Origin: Robinsoniella sp.
GTDB lineage: Bacteria; Bacillota; Clostridia; Lachnospirales; Lachnospiraceae
DNA length: 61,031 bases
Direction of reading: 5' to 3'
Assembly (NCBI GenBank): GCA_022788205.1
Contig: JALEVQ010000105.1
Coordinates: forward strand, 1 to 61,031
Shown here: piece by piece, positions 23,001 through 31,259 of the stretch
How positions within the stretch are numbered: position 1 is the stretch's first letter
Layout: every line of letters starts with the position of its first letter
The notes under the pieces: generated by a model
The model's input: only the letters and a program-made list of their open reading frames with translations
What the model was told of the DNA's origin: nothing
Databases searched by the model: none
Program-made: the position numbers and the translations under genes

Positions 23001-25888
23001 CCTTGACTTCTGAGATGCAGAGCTTTGCGTTTTTTCTGGTCGAGACAGAGCGAATTCCGGTCTATCTGACCGACATCACTTTTTATCAGCAAAAGGCAGA
23101 TGAGATGAAAACTCTGGAGAGTCAGCTGCCATATAGATGGAAGACATTACTTGAAAAATATCCGACACAGGAGACTCTTCTGGAATATCAGCAAGACATA
23201 AAGAGGCAGCTTGCGATGATAGATCAGTTTTCAGAGAAGATGCGAAGGATGGAAGAAGAGAAAACGCTGGAAGATTGCATTCAGAAAGCAAAAAAACTTC
23301 TTGCAGATTTTGAGGAAGTTTGCAGGAGGGAGGACGAACTTGACGATTTGTTGGAGCTGTCTTTTGAAGACGAAGGGGAAGATTGGATAGCGGTCAGAGA
23401 GAGATTATGTGACTGTCTTCTGCAAAACGCATCTTCTCTCAAAGATTGGATTTTTTATGGAAAGCTTGCCAAAGAGTGCAGGGAGAAAGGACTTGCGCCA
23501 ATCTGCGATGTGTATGAGGAGGGATTGCCCCACGAGGAAGTGATGGACACCTACCTGCGCTCGATCTACAGGGCGATGATTCTCTCTGTGATTGAGAGAG
23601 ATCCAGTGCTCAACGGTTTTACGGGCACTGATTTTAACGCAAGAATCGAACAGTTCAAAAAGCTTGATGAGGAATTTATGGAGCTGACAAAGGATGAGAT
23701 GTACTACAAACTGACTCATCAGCTTCCAACTAATTATGAGTCGGTTCAGATCAGTAAGGAGCTGAATATTTTGCGGAGAGCAATCAGCAACAATGGGCGT
23801 GGGATTTCCATTCGGTCTCTGTTTGATCAGATTCCGCATATCCTGCAAAGATTGTGTCCTTGCATGCTGATGAGTCCGATTTCTGTCGCACAGTATCTTG
23901 CAGCAAAGAATGATCAGTTTGACATTGTAATCTTCGATGAGGCTTCCCAGCTTCCGACATGTAAAGCGGTCGGAGTGCTTGCGCGCGGCAGAAATGCGGT
24001 GATCGTAGGCGACCCGAATCAGATGCCGCCGACAAGCTTTTTTGCTGGAAATACGGTGGATGAGGAGAACTTGGATATCGAGGATCTGGACAGCATTCTG
24101 GATGACTGTCTGGCGTTGGGGATGCCTCAGACGCATCTGTACTGGCATTACAGAAGCAGACATGAAAGCCTGATTGCCTTCAGCAATCGGGAATTTTATG
24201 AGAATTCTATGATGACATTTCCGTCGGTAAATGACAGAGAAAAACGCGTCAGACTGGTGAAGACAGAAGGATTTTTTGAGCGTGGGAAACGCCGTGTAAA
24301 TGAAGGGGAGGCAAGAGCCATTGTCCAGGAAATAAAAAGACGATATCACAGCTGTACAGATGAGACAGTGGGTGTGGTGACTTTTAATATTAGCCAGCAG
24401 ACACTGATCGAAGATCTGCTCCAGGAAGAATGCCAGTCAAACCCCGCGTTTGACCGGTGGGCAAATGAGAAGGAGGAGCCTTTATTTGTAAAAAATCTGG
24501 AAAATGTGCAGGGAGATGAGCGGGATGTCATTTTGTTTTCTGTGGCGTTTGGTCCCGATGAGGAGGGAAGACTTTCGCTGAACTTTGGACCACTCAATAA
24601 GGAAGGCGGATGGAAACGTCTGAATGTGGCAGTATCCCGCGTCAGAGCGGAGATGGTGGTATTTACGACAATGACGGCAGATATGATTGACCTAAAAAGG
24701 ACAAAATCCAAAGGCGTAGAAGCGCTGAAACACTTTCTGGAGTTCGCCGAAAACGGAAGAATTCAGGGGACAGATACACCGACAAAAGTTCAGAAAAATC
24801 AGGGAATCCTGGAGCATTTATGCCAGAAAATTGCTGATGCCGGATATGAATACCAGACAGGAGTCGGTCACTCTCAATTCAAGGTAGATATCGCTGTGAT
24901 CAATCCATACAACGAGGAAGAATATCTCCTGGGAATTATGCTGGATGGCGATTCGTACCGACGCTCTGCCAACACGAAAGACCGTGAAGTGTCACAGATT
25001 TCAGTGCTCCAAAGGCTGGGATGGAAGCTGCACCGTGTCTGGACAATGGACTGGTGGGATAACAGGGAAAAAGAAATTGCGAAACTGTTTGACGTATTAA
25101 GCAAGTGCAGAGGGGATGCGTATGAGGCGTATCTGGATGTGTGTCAGATTTCGTCTGCAGTTCAGGATGAGAATATCGGGCAAGAGGTAAATACTCTGAA
25201 AAATAGAGGCATTGAACTCGTGCCCTGCATGGCAGAGACAGAATACAAAACGGCAGCAAACACGCTGGAGAAGCGATCTGAATCTCCACAGGTTCTCAGG
25301 GAAAGTCCGAGATACCAGATGGAACCTTATCTTTCAGCAGCAGTAAAGGTAACACCGCTGTCCACTGCAAATTATGCATCGAAAGAATGGATGACGGCGG
25401 TGACGGAAAAATTGCAGCAGATCATAGATGCAGAGTCGCCGATCTCGTATGAGCGTTTGGTGAAAAAAACTTTGCGCGCGTTTGATATCAGTCGGTCGAG
25501 CACTCAGACGATAGAGGCGACACAGAGGGCGCTGAAAAAAACGATATCAAAGGTGGAGATGCAGGGAAAAACCGAATTTTATTGGTCGGACGGAAAGGAT
25601 CCTGACAGCTACTGGATTTACCGCATGGATGCAAAATCAGATGACAGGAGAAGCCCGGATGAGATCTGTGAGCAGGAATTAAAAAATGCTGTCTGCATTA
25701 CACTTCAAAGAAAAGGGGTGCTTGACAGGGATGCGCTGTTCAGAGAGACGATCCGCACGATGGGATATGCAAGAAGCGGGACAGCGCTGGCAGCTGCCGT
25801 GGAACGCGGGCTTGAGTATGGAAAAAAGACAGGAGAGATCGTGGAAAATCAGAATCAATGTTTTAGGTTAAAAGAGGAATTGCGATAG
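20006..25888 (+). CDS. Giant DUF4011-helicase-nuclease-DUF3320 protein, defence-like
   Basis: A 1960-residue protein. In order: a beta-rich N-terminal part (about 1-130); a transglutaminase-like region with Cys233 (GTCMDLT), His259 (RGHIFGG) and Asp278 (MEDPS); DUF4011 from about 395 (WERKLLDMSMRNMLINLR); an SF1 helicase with Walker A GPPGTGKS (Lys697), a long inserted coiled region, Walker B IFDEAS (Asp1311) and a C-terminal core with QGDERDVILFS and NVAVSRVRAE; a Vsr/MTES_1575-like nuclease around 1600-1710 (VDIAV with Asp1628, LGIMLDGDSY, LGWKLHRVWTMDWW); and DUF3320 from about 1775. Proteins of this helicase/Vsr/DUF3320 build occur among antiviral defence candidates. ATG 20006 has GGAGG 6 bases upstream; ATG 19928 has none. 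Confidence 0.85.
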   Translation: MDWEQEKKDGILSKEENGLQLSCEIEDVVNYAIQQNGIPIIREVCVKNTSEEDIDCLVIKIDSNDGWMEPSQMGIQKLKAGEERHLKKFEVSLDGTYLASLTERIVSKIRVRACLGEKTLALEAKEITVLAFDQWPGLLYTPELLVAFSMPNHPVTASLLQMASKYLDKWIHEPALAGYQFDDPNHVKTMAAAVYAAIQQKNITYAEPPSHFEAFGQRIRLADAVLDQHMGTCMDLTLLYVACLEAMGLNPIMVMTRGHIFGGVWLMEDSFPDMIMEDPSQLEKRMSKGIHEMIVVECTAMCAGKTLSFDEAVTIAERNVSNYKEFLFAIDVRRARSMGIRPLPVRIKTNDGFEVRHEERREKEITRAPQEVGITFDFQHPQEKEKVTKQVQWERKLLDMSMRNMLINLRMTKSVVPLLSSDISILEDALADGEEFQVLARPADMVVSGSGVQVEELSELGAFAEFLALESRHRRLHSVYTEGELGSCLTKIYRSAKSSMEENGASTLYLALGMLRWVEGKRKASVRYAPIVLLPIEIRRKPGGKGYTMRMRDEDAQINITLLEFLKQNFDLQIYGLQPPPTDEHGLDIPKIFAIVRRAVMNFPMWDVVEVGVIGNFSFSQFVMWNDIHSRADFLERNKIVRSLMHGAVEWDCAIPESVESDEAYLPVTADASQLRAINMAAAGVSFVLHGPPGTGKSQTITAMIANALTRGKRVLFVAEKMAALEVVKKRLAALGIQNFCLELHSNKATKKAVLDQLKTGLEMGVWGSPTDYERKIGQIRQMRTKLDAYVQSLHRERDFGKSLRELIDLYETIPETGKNLWFDRGYAASLRESDLQDQIRRLERLIAAAKAIGHPCNHPLRAVHQREYTQRLKFELEEMVLAYKGKLEQICDDMNCFAEKMDLEKPVTEKQWNDIMDYARSVIVAEEIPTFLVNAKSIDEEFSIPASYMKKRDAFVAEKEKFLKLWNESFLHMDMNPYRAKYDQANKKFFGKKRALAALTSEMQSFAFFLVETERIPVYLTDITFYQQKADEMKTLESQLPYRWKTLLEKYPTQETLLEYQQDIKRQLAMIDQFSEKMRRMEEEKTLEDCIQKAKKLLADFEEVCRREDELDDLLELSFEDEGEDWIAVRERLCDCLLQNASSLKDWIFYGKLAKECREKGLAPICDVYEEGLPHEEVMDTYLRSIYRAMILSVIERDPVLNGFTGTDFNARIEQFKKLDEEFMELTKDEMYYKLTHQLPTNYESVQISKELNILRRAISNNGRGISIRSLFDQIPHILQRLCPCMLMSPISVAQYLAAKNDQFDIVIFDEASQLPTCKAVGVLARGRNAVIVGDPNQMPPTSFFAGNTVDEENLDIEDLDSILDDCLALGMPQTHLYWHYRSRHESLIAFSNREFYENSMMTFPSVNDREKRVRLVKTEGFFERGKRRVNEGEARAIVQEIKRRYHSCTDETVGVVTFNISQQTLIEDLLQEECQSNPAFDRWANEKEEPLFVKNLENVQGDERDVILFSVAFGPDEEGRLSLNFGPLNKEGGWKRLNVAVSRVRAEMVVFTTMTADMIDLKRTKSKGVEALKHFLEFAENGRIQGTDTPTKVQKNQGILEHLCQKIADAGYEYQTGVGHSQFKVDIAVINPYNEEEYLLGIMLDGDSYRRSANTKDREVSQISVLQRLGWKLHRVWTMDWWDNREKEIAKLFDVLSKCRGDAYEAYLDVCQISSAVQDENIGQEVNTLKNRGIELVPCMAETEYKTAANTLEKRSESPQVLRESPRYQMEPYLSAAVKVTPLSTANYASKEWMTAVTEKLQQIIDAESPISYERLVKKTLRAFDISRSSTQTIEATQRALKKTISKVEMQGKTEFYWSDGKDPDSYWIYRMDAKSDDRRSPDEICEQELKNAVCITLQRKGVLDRDALFRETIRTMGYARSGTALAAAVERGLEYGKKTGEIVENQNQCFRLKEELR

Positions 25889-25891
25889 ACA

Positions 25892-25959
25892 AAACCCATG
25901 AGATATCATGCAGCCCTGGGAGTGTCCCGAGGGTGTCAATGAGGGTTTCTCATGGGTTT
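25892..25959. repeat. Long hairpin at the end of the giant gene
   Basis: AAACCCATGAGA (25892-25903) and TCTCATGGGTTT (25948-25959) are perfect 12-base complements with a 44-base inner region that can itself pair (CCCTGGG, CCCGAGGG). It lies between two converging genes and probably ends transcription of one or both; only the minus side has a short T-run. Confidence 0.6.
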
Positions 25960-26165
25960 GCTGTGTCTCTTTCCATAAGCTGATGCATATAAAAACCTCC
26001 AAAACAGTAGTTGGCATAGCGGATTTTTGCACCATCTGTACCTTTGGAAATGATATTCACCGCTCCGGGTTCTCCCATAGCCCCAGCCTCAGCAAGCATG
26101 AAGAACAGGATCTCTTCATCCTTCAACAGGGAAATCTCTTCGGTATTGATTTGAATTATGTCCAT
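25950..26165 (-). CDS. Small hypothetical protein between defence genes
   Basis: A 71-residue acidic protein on the strand opposite its neighbours. It has IIQINTEEISLLKDEEILFF then MLAEAGAMGEPGAV and a strand-rich end KIRYANYCFGGFYMHQL. I recall similar small uncharacterised Firmicute proteins carrying an ILFFMLAE-GAMG core but no function for them. AAAGG lies 8 bases before the ATG. No signal peptide, membrane segment or helix-turn-helix is evident. Its place between the giant helicase gene and the R-M genes could mean a defence accessory, but this is only position. Confidence 0.6.
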   Translation of the reverse strand: MDIIQINTEEISLLKDEEILFFMLAEAGAMGEPGAVNIISKGTDGAKIRYANYCFGGFYMHQLMERDTANP

Positions 26166-26262
26166 AAAATCATCCTTTCACTTTCGACCGATTATGATAA
26201 TATTTTACAACACAAAATAGATGGGAGCAAGAAAAACACAAGAACAGGAACAAATTGTGTGC

Positions 26263-26312
26263 TATAATTGAAAGCAAAAGTATTGCCCGTAAGAACTGGA
26301 AAGATGGGCAAT
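26263..26312 (+). promoter_or_regulatory. Promoter and leader hairpin of the R-M genes
   Basis: TATAAT at 26263-26268, without a clear -35 box. The leader carries a stem of 7 pairs, ATTGCCC (26282-26288) with GGGCAAT (26306-26312). The ribosome site AGGAGGT is 70 bases further on. Leader structures can delay endonuclease expression, but no C-protein gene or C-box was seen. Confidence 0.45.
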
Positions 26313-26384
26313 GATAGACTGTAAGAGACAAGTTTGTGATCATTGACTCGAAACAGGAAGTAGTGTATGATCAGGAGGTGCCAT

Positions 26385-27269
26385 ATGCCGGATTTTGGAG
26401 AGGCAGAGAGAAGAATATTGAATTATTTTGTGCGCGGAACGCAGGTCGTCTATAGAGGGAGAAAAATGACGGTTCGGGAGGCTGGCAAGCCAACGTGTCT
26501 CCAGGGAGAGCCGAAAACGGACATCTATGTTCTGGTGGCTGAAGGGGAAGAGACAGAGGAGATTAAGATTTCTTACAAGAAAGAAAATGCAGATTTCCTG
26601 GAAAATAAGATGAATGCAATACGGGCGGAACAGTTGTTTGGAACATGCTGGAGAAGAATCATTGAGAATTCGACACAGAGGATCCGCGGAGAGTTCGAGA
26701 AAAGGATTCGCATCTATAAAAAGAAGTTTATGCGGACAGAACAGGGCGCAATCACACTTGGGTGGAAATTTGAACTCTTGAATAAGCCAGGCGGTGACCT
26801 CTCAGGAAAAATGAATCTGACCCCACGTCAGGTCTATGATGTCTATGCCGGGACAAATCTTTCTGCTGATAAAAAGAATGCATGGGTGAATGGAAGAAAG
26901 ATTGAAAATTCTGGTGTGGCAGAATATATTCTTGTCACAGACGGTGTCGTTTCAGCGCAGGATATCATCGATCGCATGATACCGATGGAACAGTATATCA
27001 TTGCTCATCCTGATATCTACTTTGCGTGCAAGGCACTGAATTACAGAACATTTGCCACCAAATATGATGGAAACAGACCTCTGGCTGTGCAAGTGGACTG
27101 GAAGATTATCGACGGAAAACTGACATCGGATTTGATTTTCGACCATCCATTAGAGAAAAATGGCGATGAGATGGCTGGCAGATTATTGGCATGTATGAAT
27201 CGATTGGGAATCCGGACGACGGATGACATTGGACAAAATAATGCTGATATGAGAAAAGTATATCAGTGA
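26385..27269 (+). CDS. Predicted type II restriction endonuclease
   Basis: A 294-residue protein directly upstream of a cytosine methylase, with AGGAGGT 5 bases before ATG 26385. A PD-(D/E)xK nuclease core can be read as PKTDIYVLV (Asp46) followed by EEIKISYKK (Glu59, Lys61). The rest is mixed helix and strand without other known domains. The neighbour methylase looks like M.HaeIII, so this enzyme should cut GGCC or a related site, but it does not visibly resemble the HaeIII nuclease itself as I remember it. Its stop overlaps a possible methylase GTG/ATG start, implying translational coupling. Confidence 0.72.
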   Translation: MPDFGEAERRILNYFVRGTQVVYRGRKMTVREAGKPTCLQGEPKTDIYVLVAEGEETEEIKISYKKENADFLENKMNAIRAEQLFGTCWRRIIENSTQRIRGEFEKRIRIYKKKFMRTEQGAITLGWKFELLNKPGGDLSGKMNLTPRQVYDVYAGTNLSADKKNAWVNGRKIENSGVAEYILVTDGVVSAQDIIDRMIPMEQYIIAHPDIYFACKALNYRTFATKYDGNRPLAVQVDWKIIDGKLTSDLIFDHPLEKNGDEMAGRLLACMNRLGIRTTDDIGQNNADMRKVYQ

Positions 27270-27286
27270 TGAAAGAGGTTAGAAAA

Positions 27287-28315
27287 ATGAAGGTGATTAG
27301 TTTATTTTCAGGCTGCGGAGGATTGGATTTGGGATTTGAGCGTGCGGGGTTCGACATTCCAGTTGCCAATGAGTTTGATAAGACCATATGGGCGACATTC
27401 AAAGCAAATCATCCGAAGAGCCATCTGATAGAAGGTGATGTGAGACAGATCGCAAAAGCAGATATCGAACCGTTTATCGATGGGGAGGTGGATGGGATTA
27501 TCGGAGGACCTCCCTGCCAGTCTTGGTCAGAAGCCGGGGCACTGCGTGGAATTGAGGATGCAAGAGGACAACTGTTTTTTGATTATATTCGTATCTTAAA
27601 AGATTTTCAGCCTAAGTTTTTTCTGGCGGAAAATGTGAGCGGAATGCTGGCAAACAGACATTCTGAGGCAGTAAAAAATATTTTGAATTTATTTGATGAA
27701 GCGGGATATGACGTCTCTCTCAATCTTGTAAATGCGAAAGATTATGGTGTCGCAGAGGAGAGAAAGCGTGTTTTTTATATTGGATTCAAAAAGGAATGGA
27801 AGATGAAATTTCAGTTTCCGCATGGTTCGACTGAGGATGACGAAAAAAAGATCACTCTCAGAGATATCATTTGGGATTTGCAGGATACCGCTGTCCCTGC
27901 CGGTCCTCAAAATCGTCATAATCCTGAGGCGGTCAACAATAATGAGTATTTCACCGGTGAATTTTCCCCGATTTTTATGAGCAGGAATCGTGTGAAATCT
28001 TGGGATGAGCAGGCATATACCGTTCAGGCTTCCGGACGTCAGTGTCAACTTCACCCTCAGGCGCCCAAAATGGTAAAAGTCGGCAAAGACGAATGTCGAT
28101 TTGTGCAAGGTCAAGAACACTTATACAGACGGATGACCATCCGAGAGGTGGCGCGCATTCAGGGATTCCCAGATGATTTTCAGTTTATCTATGAGAACAC
28201 AAATGATGCATACAAGATGATTGGCAATGCCGTTCCGGTGAATCTTGCATACGAGATAGCATGTGAAATCAAAAAGGTCATTGCGGCACATGAAGGGGTA
28301 GACAGCCTGGAGTAA
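27287..28315 (+). CDS. C5-cytosine DNA methyltransferase, M.HaeIII-like
   Basis: A 342-residue type II cytosine-C5 methylase. Motif I is [12 protein letters not shown], motif [14 protein letters not shown] with catalytic Cys77, motif VI AENVSG (Glu115), motif VIII the [14 protein letters not shown] region, and motifs [21 protein letters not shown] and [29 protein letters not shown] and SRNRVKSW are nearly those I recall from M.HaeIII, so GGCC is the predicted target. ATG 27287 follows AGAGG by 7 bases and matches the M.HaeIII start; the frame also opens at 27266 and 27269. It protects host DNA from the upstream nuclease. Confidence 0.92.
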   Translation: MKVISLFSGCGGLDLGFERAGFDIPVANEFDKTIWATFKANHPKSHLIEGDVRQIAKADIEPFIDGEVDGIIGGPPCQSWSEAGALRGIEDARGQLFFDYIRILKDFQPKFFLAENVSGMLANRHSEAVKNILNLFDEAGYDVSLNLVNAKDYGVAEERKRVFYIGFKKEWKMKFQFPHGSTEDDEKKITLRDIIWDLQDTAVPAGPQNRHNPEAVNNNEYFTGEFSPIFMSRNRVKSWDEQAYTVQASGRQCQLHPQAPKMVKVGKDECRFVQGQEHLYRRMTIREVARIQGFPDDFQFIYENTNDAYKMIGNAVPVNLAYEIACEIKKVIAAHEGVDSLE

Positions 28316-28345
28316 GTAGCTTCAGAAAGAGTGAGAGATTGCTTC

Positions 28346-28392
28346 TTGACAAAAAAAGGATCCACTGATATGATGCAAGTAAATACTTGCAT
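28346..28392 (+). promoter_or_regulatory. tetR promoter with overlapping operator
   Basis: TTGACA (28346-28351), 17 bases, TATGAT (28369-28374). The perfect dyad ATGCAAGTA-AA-TACTTGCAT (28373-28392) overlaps the -10 box and start point. A matching dyad occurs before the DUF1330 gene at 29060-29077. Confidence 0.8.
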
Positions 28393-28404
28393 ACGGAGAG
28401 AATC

Positions 28405-28983
28405 ATGTTTGACGAGACACAGAAAAAAATTATCCATGCTGCGATGGAATTGATTATGGAACGTGGCTATGCCGCCACCACGACGAAGGAGATTGCACAG
28501 AGAGCAGGAATCAATGAGTGCACGATCTTCCGAAAATTCAAAGGAAAGAAAGAAATGGTGCTGGCGGCAATGACTTTGCCAGAATGGAATCCATGCCTGA
28601 GAAGGGAGGACTTTTCCTACTGCGGAAATCTGGAAGAAGATCTGATCGGTTTTTCGAAAGTGTATATGAGAAAGGTCACACCACAGATGGTAAAGGTTTC
28701 GATGGGACTGCGGACACCGGAGCTTTTTTCTGACACAGCGGATGGCATCCTGGAAGTGCCCAGGGTGTTTAAGGAAGTGCTGACAGATTATTTTAAGGAG
28801 ATGTACGAAGAAGGAAAAATCGAGAGCAGCCATTTTGAGAGTATGGCGATGGCAGTGCTCTCCATGAATTTTGGATTTGTATTTCTGGAAGCGTCATTTG
28901 GGGAGAAACTGACGGATCTCGAGAAAGAACAGTATATCGCGGACAGTGTCCAGTCCTTTCTTTTTGGAATTTGTAAAAAATGA
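28405..28983 (+). CDS. TetR-family transcriptional regulator
   Basis: A 192-residue regulator with an N-terminal TetR helix-turn-helix (KKIIHAAMELIMERGYAATT, TKEIAQRAGINECTIFRKFK) and a helical ligand-binding domain of ordinary length. The start ATG 28405 has GGAG 7 bases upstream; the frame from TTG 28387 would include the operator. The shared palindrome TGCAAGT/ACTTGCA before itself and before the next two genes indicates it represses itself and the DUF1330/MBL pair. The ligand is unknown. Confidence 0.9.
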   Translation: MFDETQKKIIHAAMELIMERGYAATTTKEIAQRAGINECTIFRKFKGKKEMVLAAMTLPEWNPCLRREDFSYCGNLEEDLIGFSKVYMRKVTPQMVKVSMGLRTPELFSDTADGILEVPRVFKEVLTDYFKEMYEEGKIESSHFESMAMAVLSMNFGFVFLEASFGEKLTDLEKEQYIADSVQSFLFGICKK

Positions 28984-28994
28984 GAGTTGAAAAA

Positions 28995-29051
28995 GAGTGG
29001 CTGACGAAAAAGCTTTTTGTGCCAAATCGTTTTGAGACACTCATTTTTTTT
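28995..29051 (+). terminator. Terminator of tetR
   Basis: GAGTG (28995-28999) pairs with CACTC (29038-29042), with an inner stem AAAAAGCTTTTT flanked by TGGC/GCCA, followed by eight T residues. Confidence 0.6.
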
Positions 29052-29059
29052 AAGTGTGA

Positions 29060-29100
29060 TGCAAGTGGTCACTTGCACTTTCTCTCTGTATCAGTATTCA
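29060..29100 (+). promoter_or_regulatory. Second TetR operator and promoter of the DUF1330/MBL pair
   Basis: TGCAAGTG-GT-CACTTGCA (29060-29077) repeats the tetR operator core. It covers the likely -35 box TTGCAC (29073-29078), with TATTCA (29095-29100) 16 bases downstream. Confidence 0.7.
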
Positions 29101-29130
29101 GAAGAATTTGAGAAAGAAGGTTAAAAGAGT

Positions 29131-29421
29131 ATGATTTATTTTGTGGCATGTATCTATATGGACAAGAACAGAGAGGTGGAGCGCTACGAGGAATATATCC
29201 GGGAGGTGAAGCCGATCGTGGAGCGATTCGGAGGCAGATATCTGGCACGCTCGGAGAAAATCACGGCACTGTCGGAAAAATGGAAGCCAGACAGAGTCAT
29301 CCTTATTGAGTGGGACTCGAGAGAACAGTTGGAACGGTGCTTTTCTTCGGAGGAATACCGCAGCATTGCGGGGAAAAGGGAAAATACCGTGGACAGCAGA
29401 GCAATGATAGTGGAGGGATAA
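29131..29421 (+). CDS. DUF1330/EthD-like small dimeric alpha-beta barrel protein
   Basis: A 96-residue protein with the ferredoxin-like layout of DUF1330: IYFVACIYMDKNREVERYEEY, then PIVERFGGRYLARSEK, and WKPDRVILIEWDSREQLERCFSSEEY. Such proteins are usually small stress or catabolic dimers of unclear activity. AGAAGG lies before the ATG. It is three bases ahead of the metallo-beta-lactamase-fold gene and under the TetR-type operator, so the two probably act on one toxic or metabolic substrate. Confidence 0.82.
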   Translation: MIYFVACIYMDKNREVERYEEYIREVKPIVERFGGRYLARSEKITALSEKWKPDRVILIEWDSREQLERCFSSEEYRSIAGKRENTVDSRAMIVEG

Positions 29422-29424
29422 ATC

Positions 29425-30249
29425 ATGAGGATATCGGAAAAGGTACATCGGATACGGATTGATTTTCAGGTCACGGAGCAGGTGCAAAGATTTGTCTATG
29501 TGTATCTGATTGTGGGGAAGAAATGTTATCTGGTCGACTCGGGGGTGGCAGGAAGTGAGAAGGCGATCGAAGCATACATGAACAGCATGGGAAGGAGACT
29601 TGAGGAAATCAAAGCGATTTTTCTGACGCATGCACACCCGGATCACATTGGAAGTGCAGGAAGGATCAAGAGGTTGACAGACTGTAAGATTTACTGCCCG
29701 CAGAGAGAAAAAAACTGGGTAGAAGATATTGATTTACAGTTTCAGGAGCGCCCGATTCCGAATTTTTACCGCCTGGCAGGACAGTCTGTGACGGTAGATG
29801 AAATTGTGCGGGAGGGAGAAAAGATCGTTCTGGAAGAGGGGCTGGAACTGGAAGTGGTAGATACATCTGGACACTCGAGAGGAGATGTGTCTTATCAGAT
29901 GAATGGGAGCATCCTGTTCTCGGGAGATGCGATTCCAGTGGCGGAAGATTTCCCGATACTGGTTGATTTGCAAAAAAGCATTGAAACTTTGGATAAAATC
30001 AAAGGGTGTGCGCCACAAATTTGTTGCCCGGCATGGGATGGCGTGTATGAAGGAAAAGAGCTTGAAAAACTTTTGGAGGACAGAAAAGAGAGCTTGAGAA
30101 AGTTAAAAGAGATGGTATGGGATATAGAACAGAACGATTCTCAGCTGTCAGACAAGGAAAAAGTAAGAAAAATTGCCGAGTGTATGGGATGGCATGGCGG
30201 GGGAGAAAATCCGCTTTTTGCGGCGAGCGTGGAGGCATGCAGAAAATAG
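29425..30249 (+). CDS. Metallo-beta-lactamase-fold hydrolase
   Basis: A 274-residue MBL-fold protein. Metal motif THAHPDH at 68-74, the third His in DTSGHSRGDVS, the bridging Asp in LFSGDAIP, and a late CPAWDGVYEGKE segment where another ligand would be expected. The C-terminal 60 residues are helical. The family covers glyoxalase II, lactonases and similar thioester or ester hydrolases; the substrate cannot be told. It is co-transcribed with DUF1330 under TetR control. Start ATG 29425 sits directly after the upstream stop, with GGAGG at 29413-29417. Confidence 0.85.
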   Translation: MRISEKVHRIRIDFQVTEQVQRFVYVYLIVGKKCYLVDSGVAGSEKAIEAYMNSMGRRLEEIKAIFLTHAHPDHIGSAGRIKRLTDCKIYCPQREKNWVEDIDLQFQERPIPNFYRLAGQSVTVDEIVREGEKIVLEEGLELEVVDTSGHSRGDVSYQMNGSILFSGDAIPVAEDFPILVDLQKSIETLDKIKGCAPQICCPAWDGVYEGKELEKLLEDRKESLRKLKEMVWDIEQNDSQLSDKEKVRKIAECMGWHGGGENPLFAASVEACRK

Positions 30250-30278
30250 GAAAATTCTGGATCACCGAAAAAAAGCAC

Positions 30279-30342
30279 TTGACATATTATCAAAATAATC
30301 GTAATATAAAAAGATAAAACAGATATTATCATAAAGATAATA
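30279..30342 (+). promoter_or_regulatory. Promoter and candidate operators of the Nudix regulator
   Basis: TTGACA (30279-30284), 17 bases, TAATAT (30302-30307). TATTATC occurs in the spacer (30285-30291) and again in the perfect dyad TATTATC-ATAAA-GATAATA at 30324-30342, downstream of the start. Both places suit repression by the encoded regulator. Confidence 0.6.
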
Positions 30343-30365
30343 ATAAGGACAGGGATAAAAGGTAT

Positions 30366-31259
30366 ATGTTTCAGACAGAAGAACAAGAATATTTATCACA
30401 TTATTCCATTGCAGATTTTGAGCGTCCGTCACTTGCCACGGACATTGCGATTTTTTCTATACAGGAAGAACAGGATAGGGAAAATTTTCGAAAGTTATCA
30501 AAAATGGAATTAAAGATTTTGCTAATTCAAAGAGATGTCTTTCCATACAAAAGTTGCTGGGCACTCCCTGGAGGATTTTGTGTCCCTGGAGAGGATGTGG
30601 CGGAGACAGCAAGGAGGGAACTGTTTGAGGAGACGAATGTCAACAGCGCTTATCTGCAGCTGGACGGCGTCTACGGTGAGATGGGGCGCGATCCGAGAGG
30701 ATGGATTATCTCAAATGCATTCCTCGCATTGATTGACGGAACACAACAGCATATTCACGGCGGCTCTGATGCCTGGGAAGCAAGATGGTTCAATATTACT
30801 CTGGAACAAAGGGAAGTGCACAGACAGATCGAGGAAGCGCGGATCTTTATCGAGACAGAGAATCAGATGAATTTCTGGTGCGAGGAGACGGACCTGTCTT
30901 TTTCTACCATAGTCAGAGAATACAAAGTGTTTGAAAAATACCATGAATCTGTGAAATATGAGATCGTTGAGAATGGACAATTGGCGTTCGATCACGCAAA
31001 AATCATTCTTTCGGCCTTTCTCTCACTTAGAAAAAAAGCGGAGGCAGATGACAGGATTCTGTTTGATCTAATGCCAGAATTTTTTACATTGACTCAATTA
31101 CAGACAGTCTTTGAGATTGTGTTGGACAGAAAGCTGATCACACCAAATTTTCGCAGAAAAATTCTGCCATATGTGACCGAGACAGATCGGATGGTAGAAG
31201 GCGAGGGACATCGACCGGCAAAATTATTCCAGCGCAATCTGGGGATGTTTTATCGATAA
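30366..31259 (+). CDS. NrtR-like Nudix-domain transcriptional regulator
   Basis: A 297-residue protein. The Nudix domain has a complete box, GGFCVPGEDVAETARRELFE ending EET (about 69-90), and a C-terminal winged helix with the NrtR-type sequence TLTQLQTVFEIVLDRKLITP then NFRRKI. A middle insert of about 60 residues (160-220) makes it longer than typical NrtR. The family binds ADP-ribose or other nucleoside-sugar signals and controls NAD or sugar genes. No such gene is adjacent, so it may act elsewhere or only on itself. Confidence 0.82.
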   Translation: MFQTEEQEYLSHYSIADFERPSLATDIAIFSIQEEQDRENFRKLSKMELKILLIQRDVFPYKSCWALPGGFCVPGEDVAETARRELFEETNVNSAYLQLDGVYGEMGRDPRGWIISNAFLALIDGTQQHIHGGSDAWEARWFNITLEQREVHRQIEEARIFIETENQMNFWCEETDLSFSTIVREYKVFEKYHESVKYEIVENGQLAFDHAKIILSAFLSLRKKAEADDRILFDLMPEFFTLTQLQTVFEIVLDRKLITPNFRRKILPYVTETDRMVEGEGHRPAKLFQRNLGMFYR

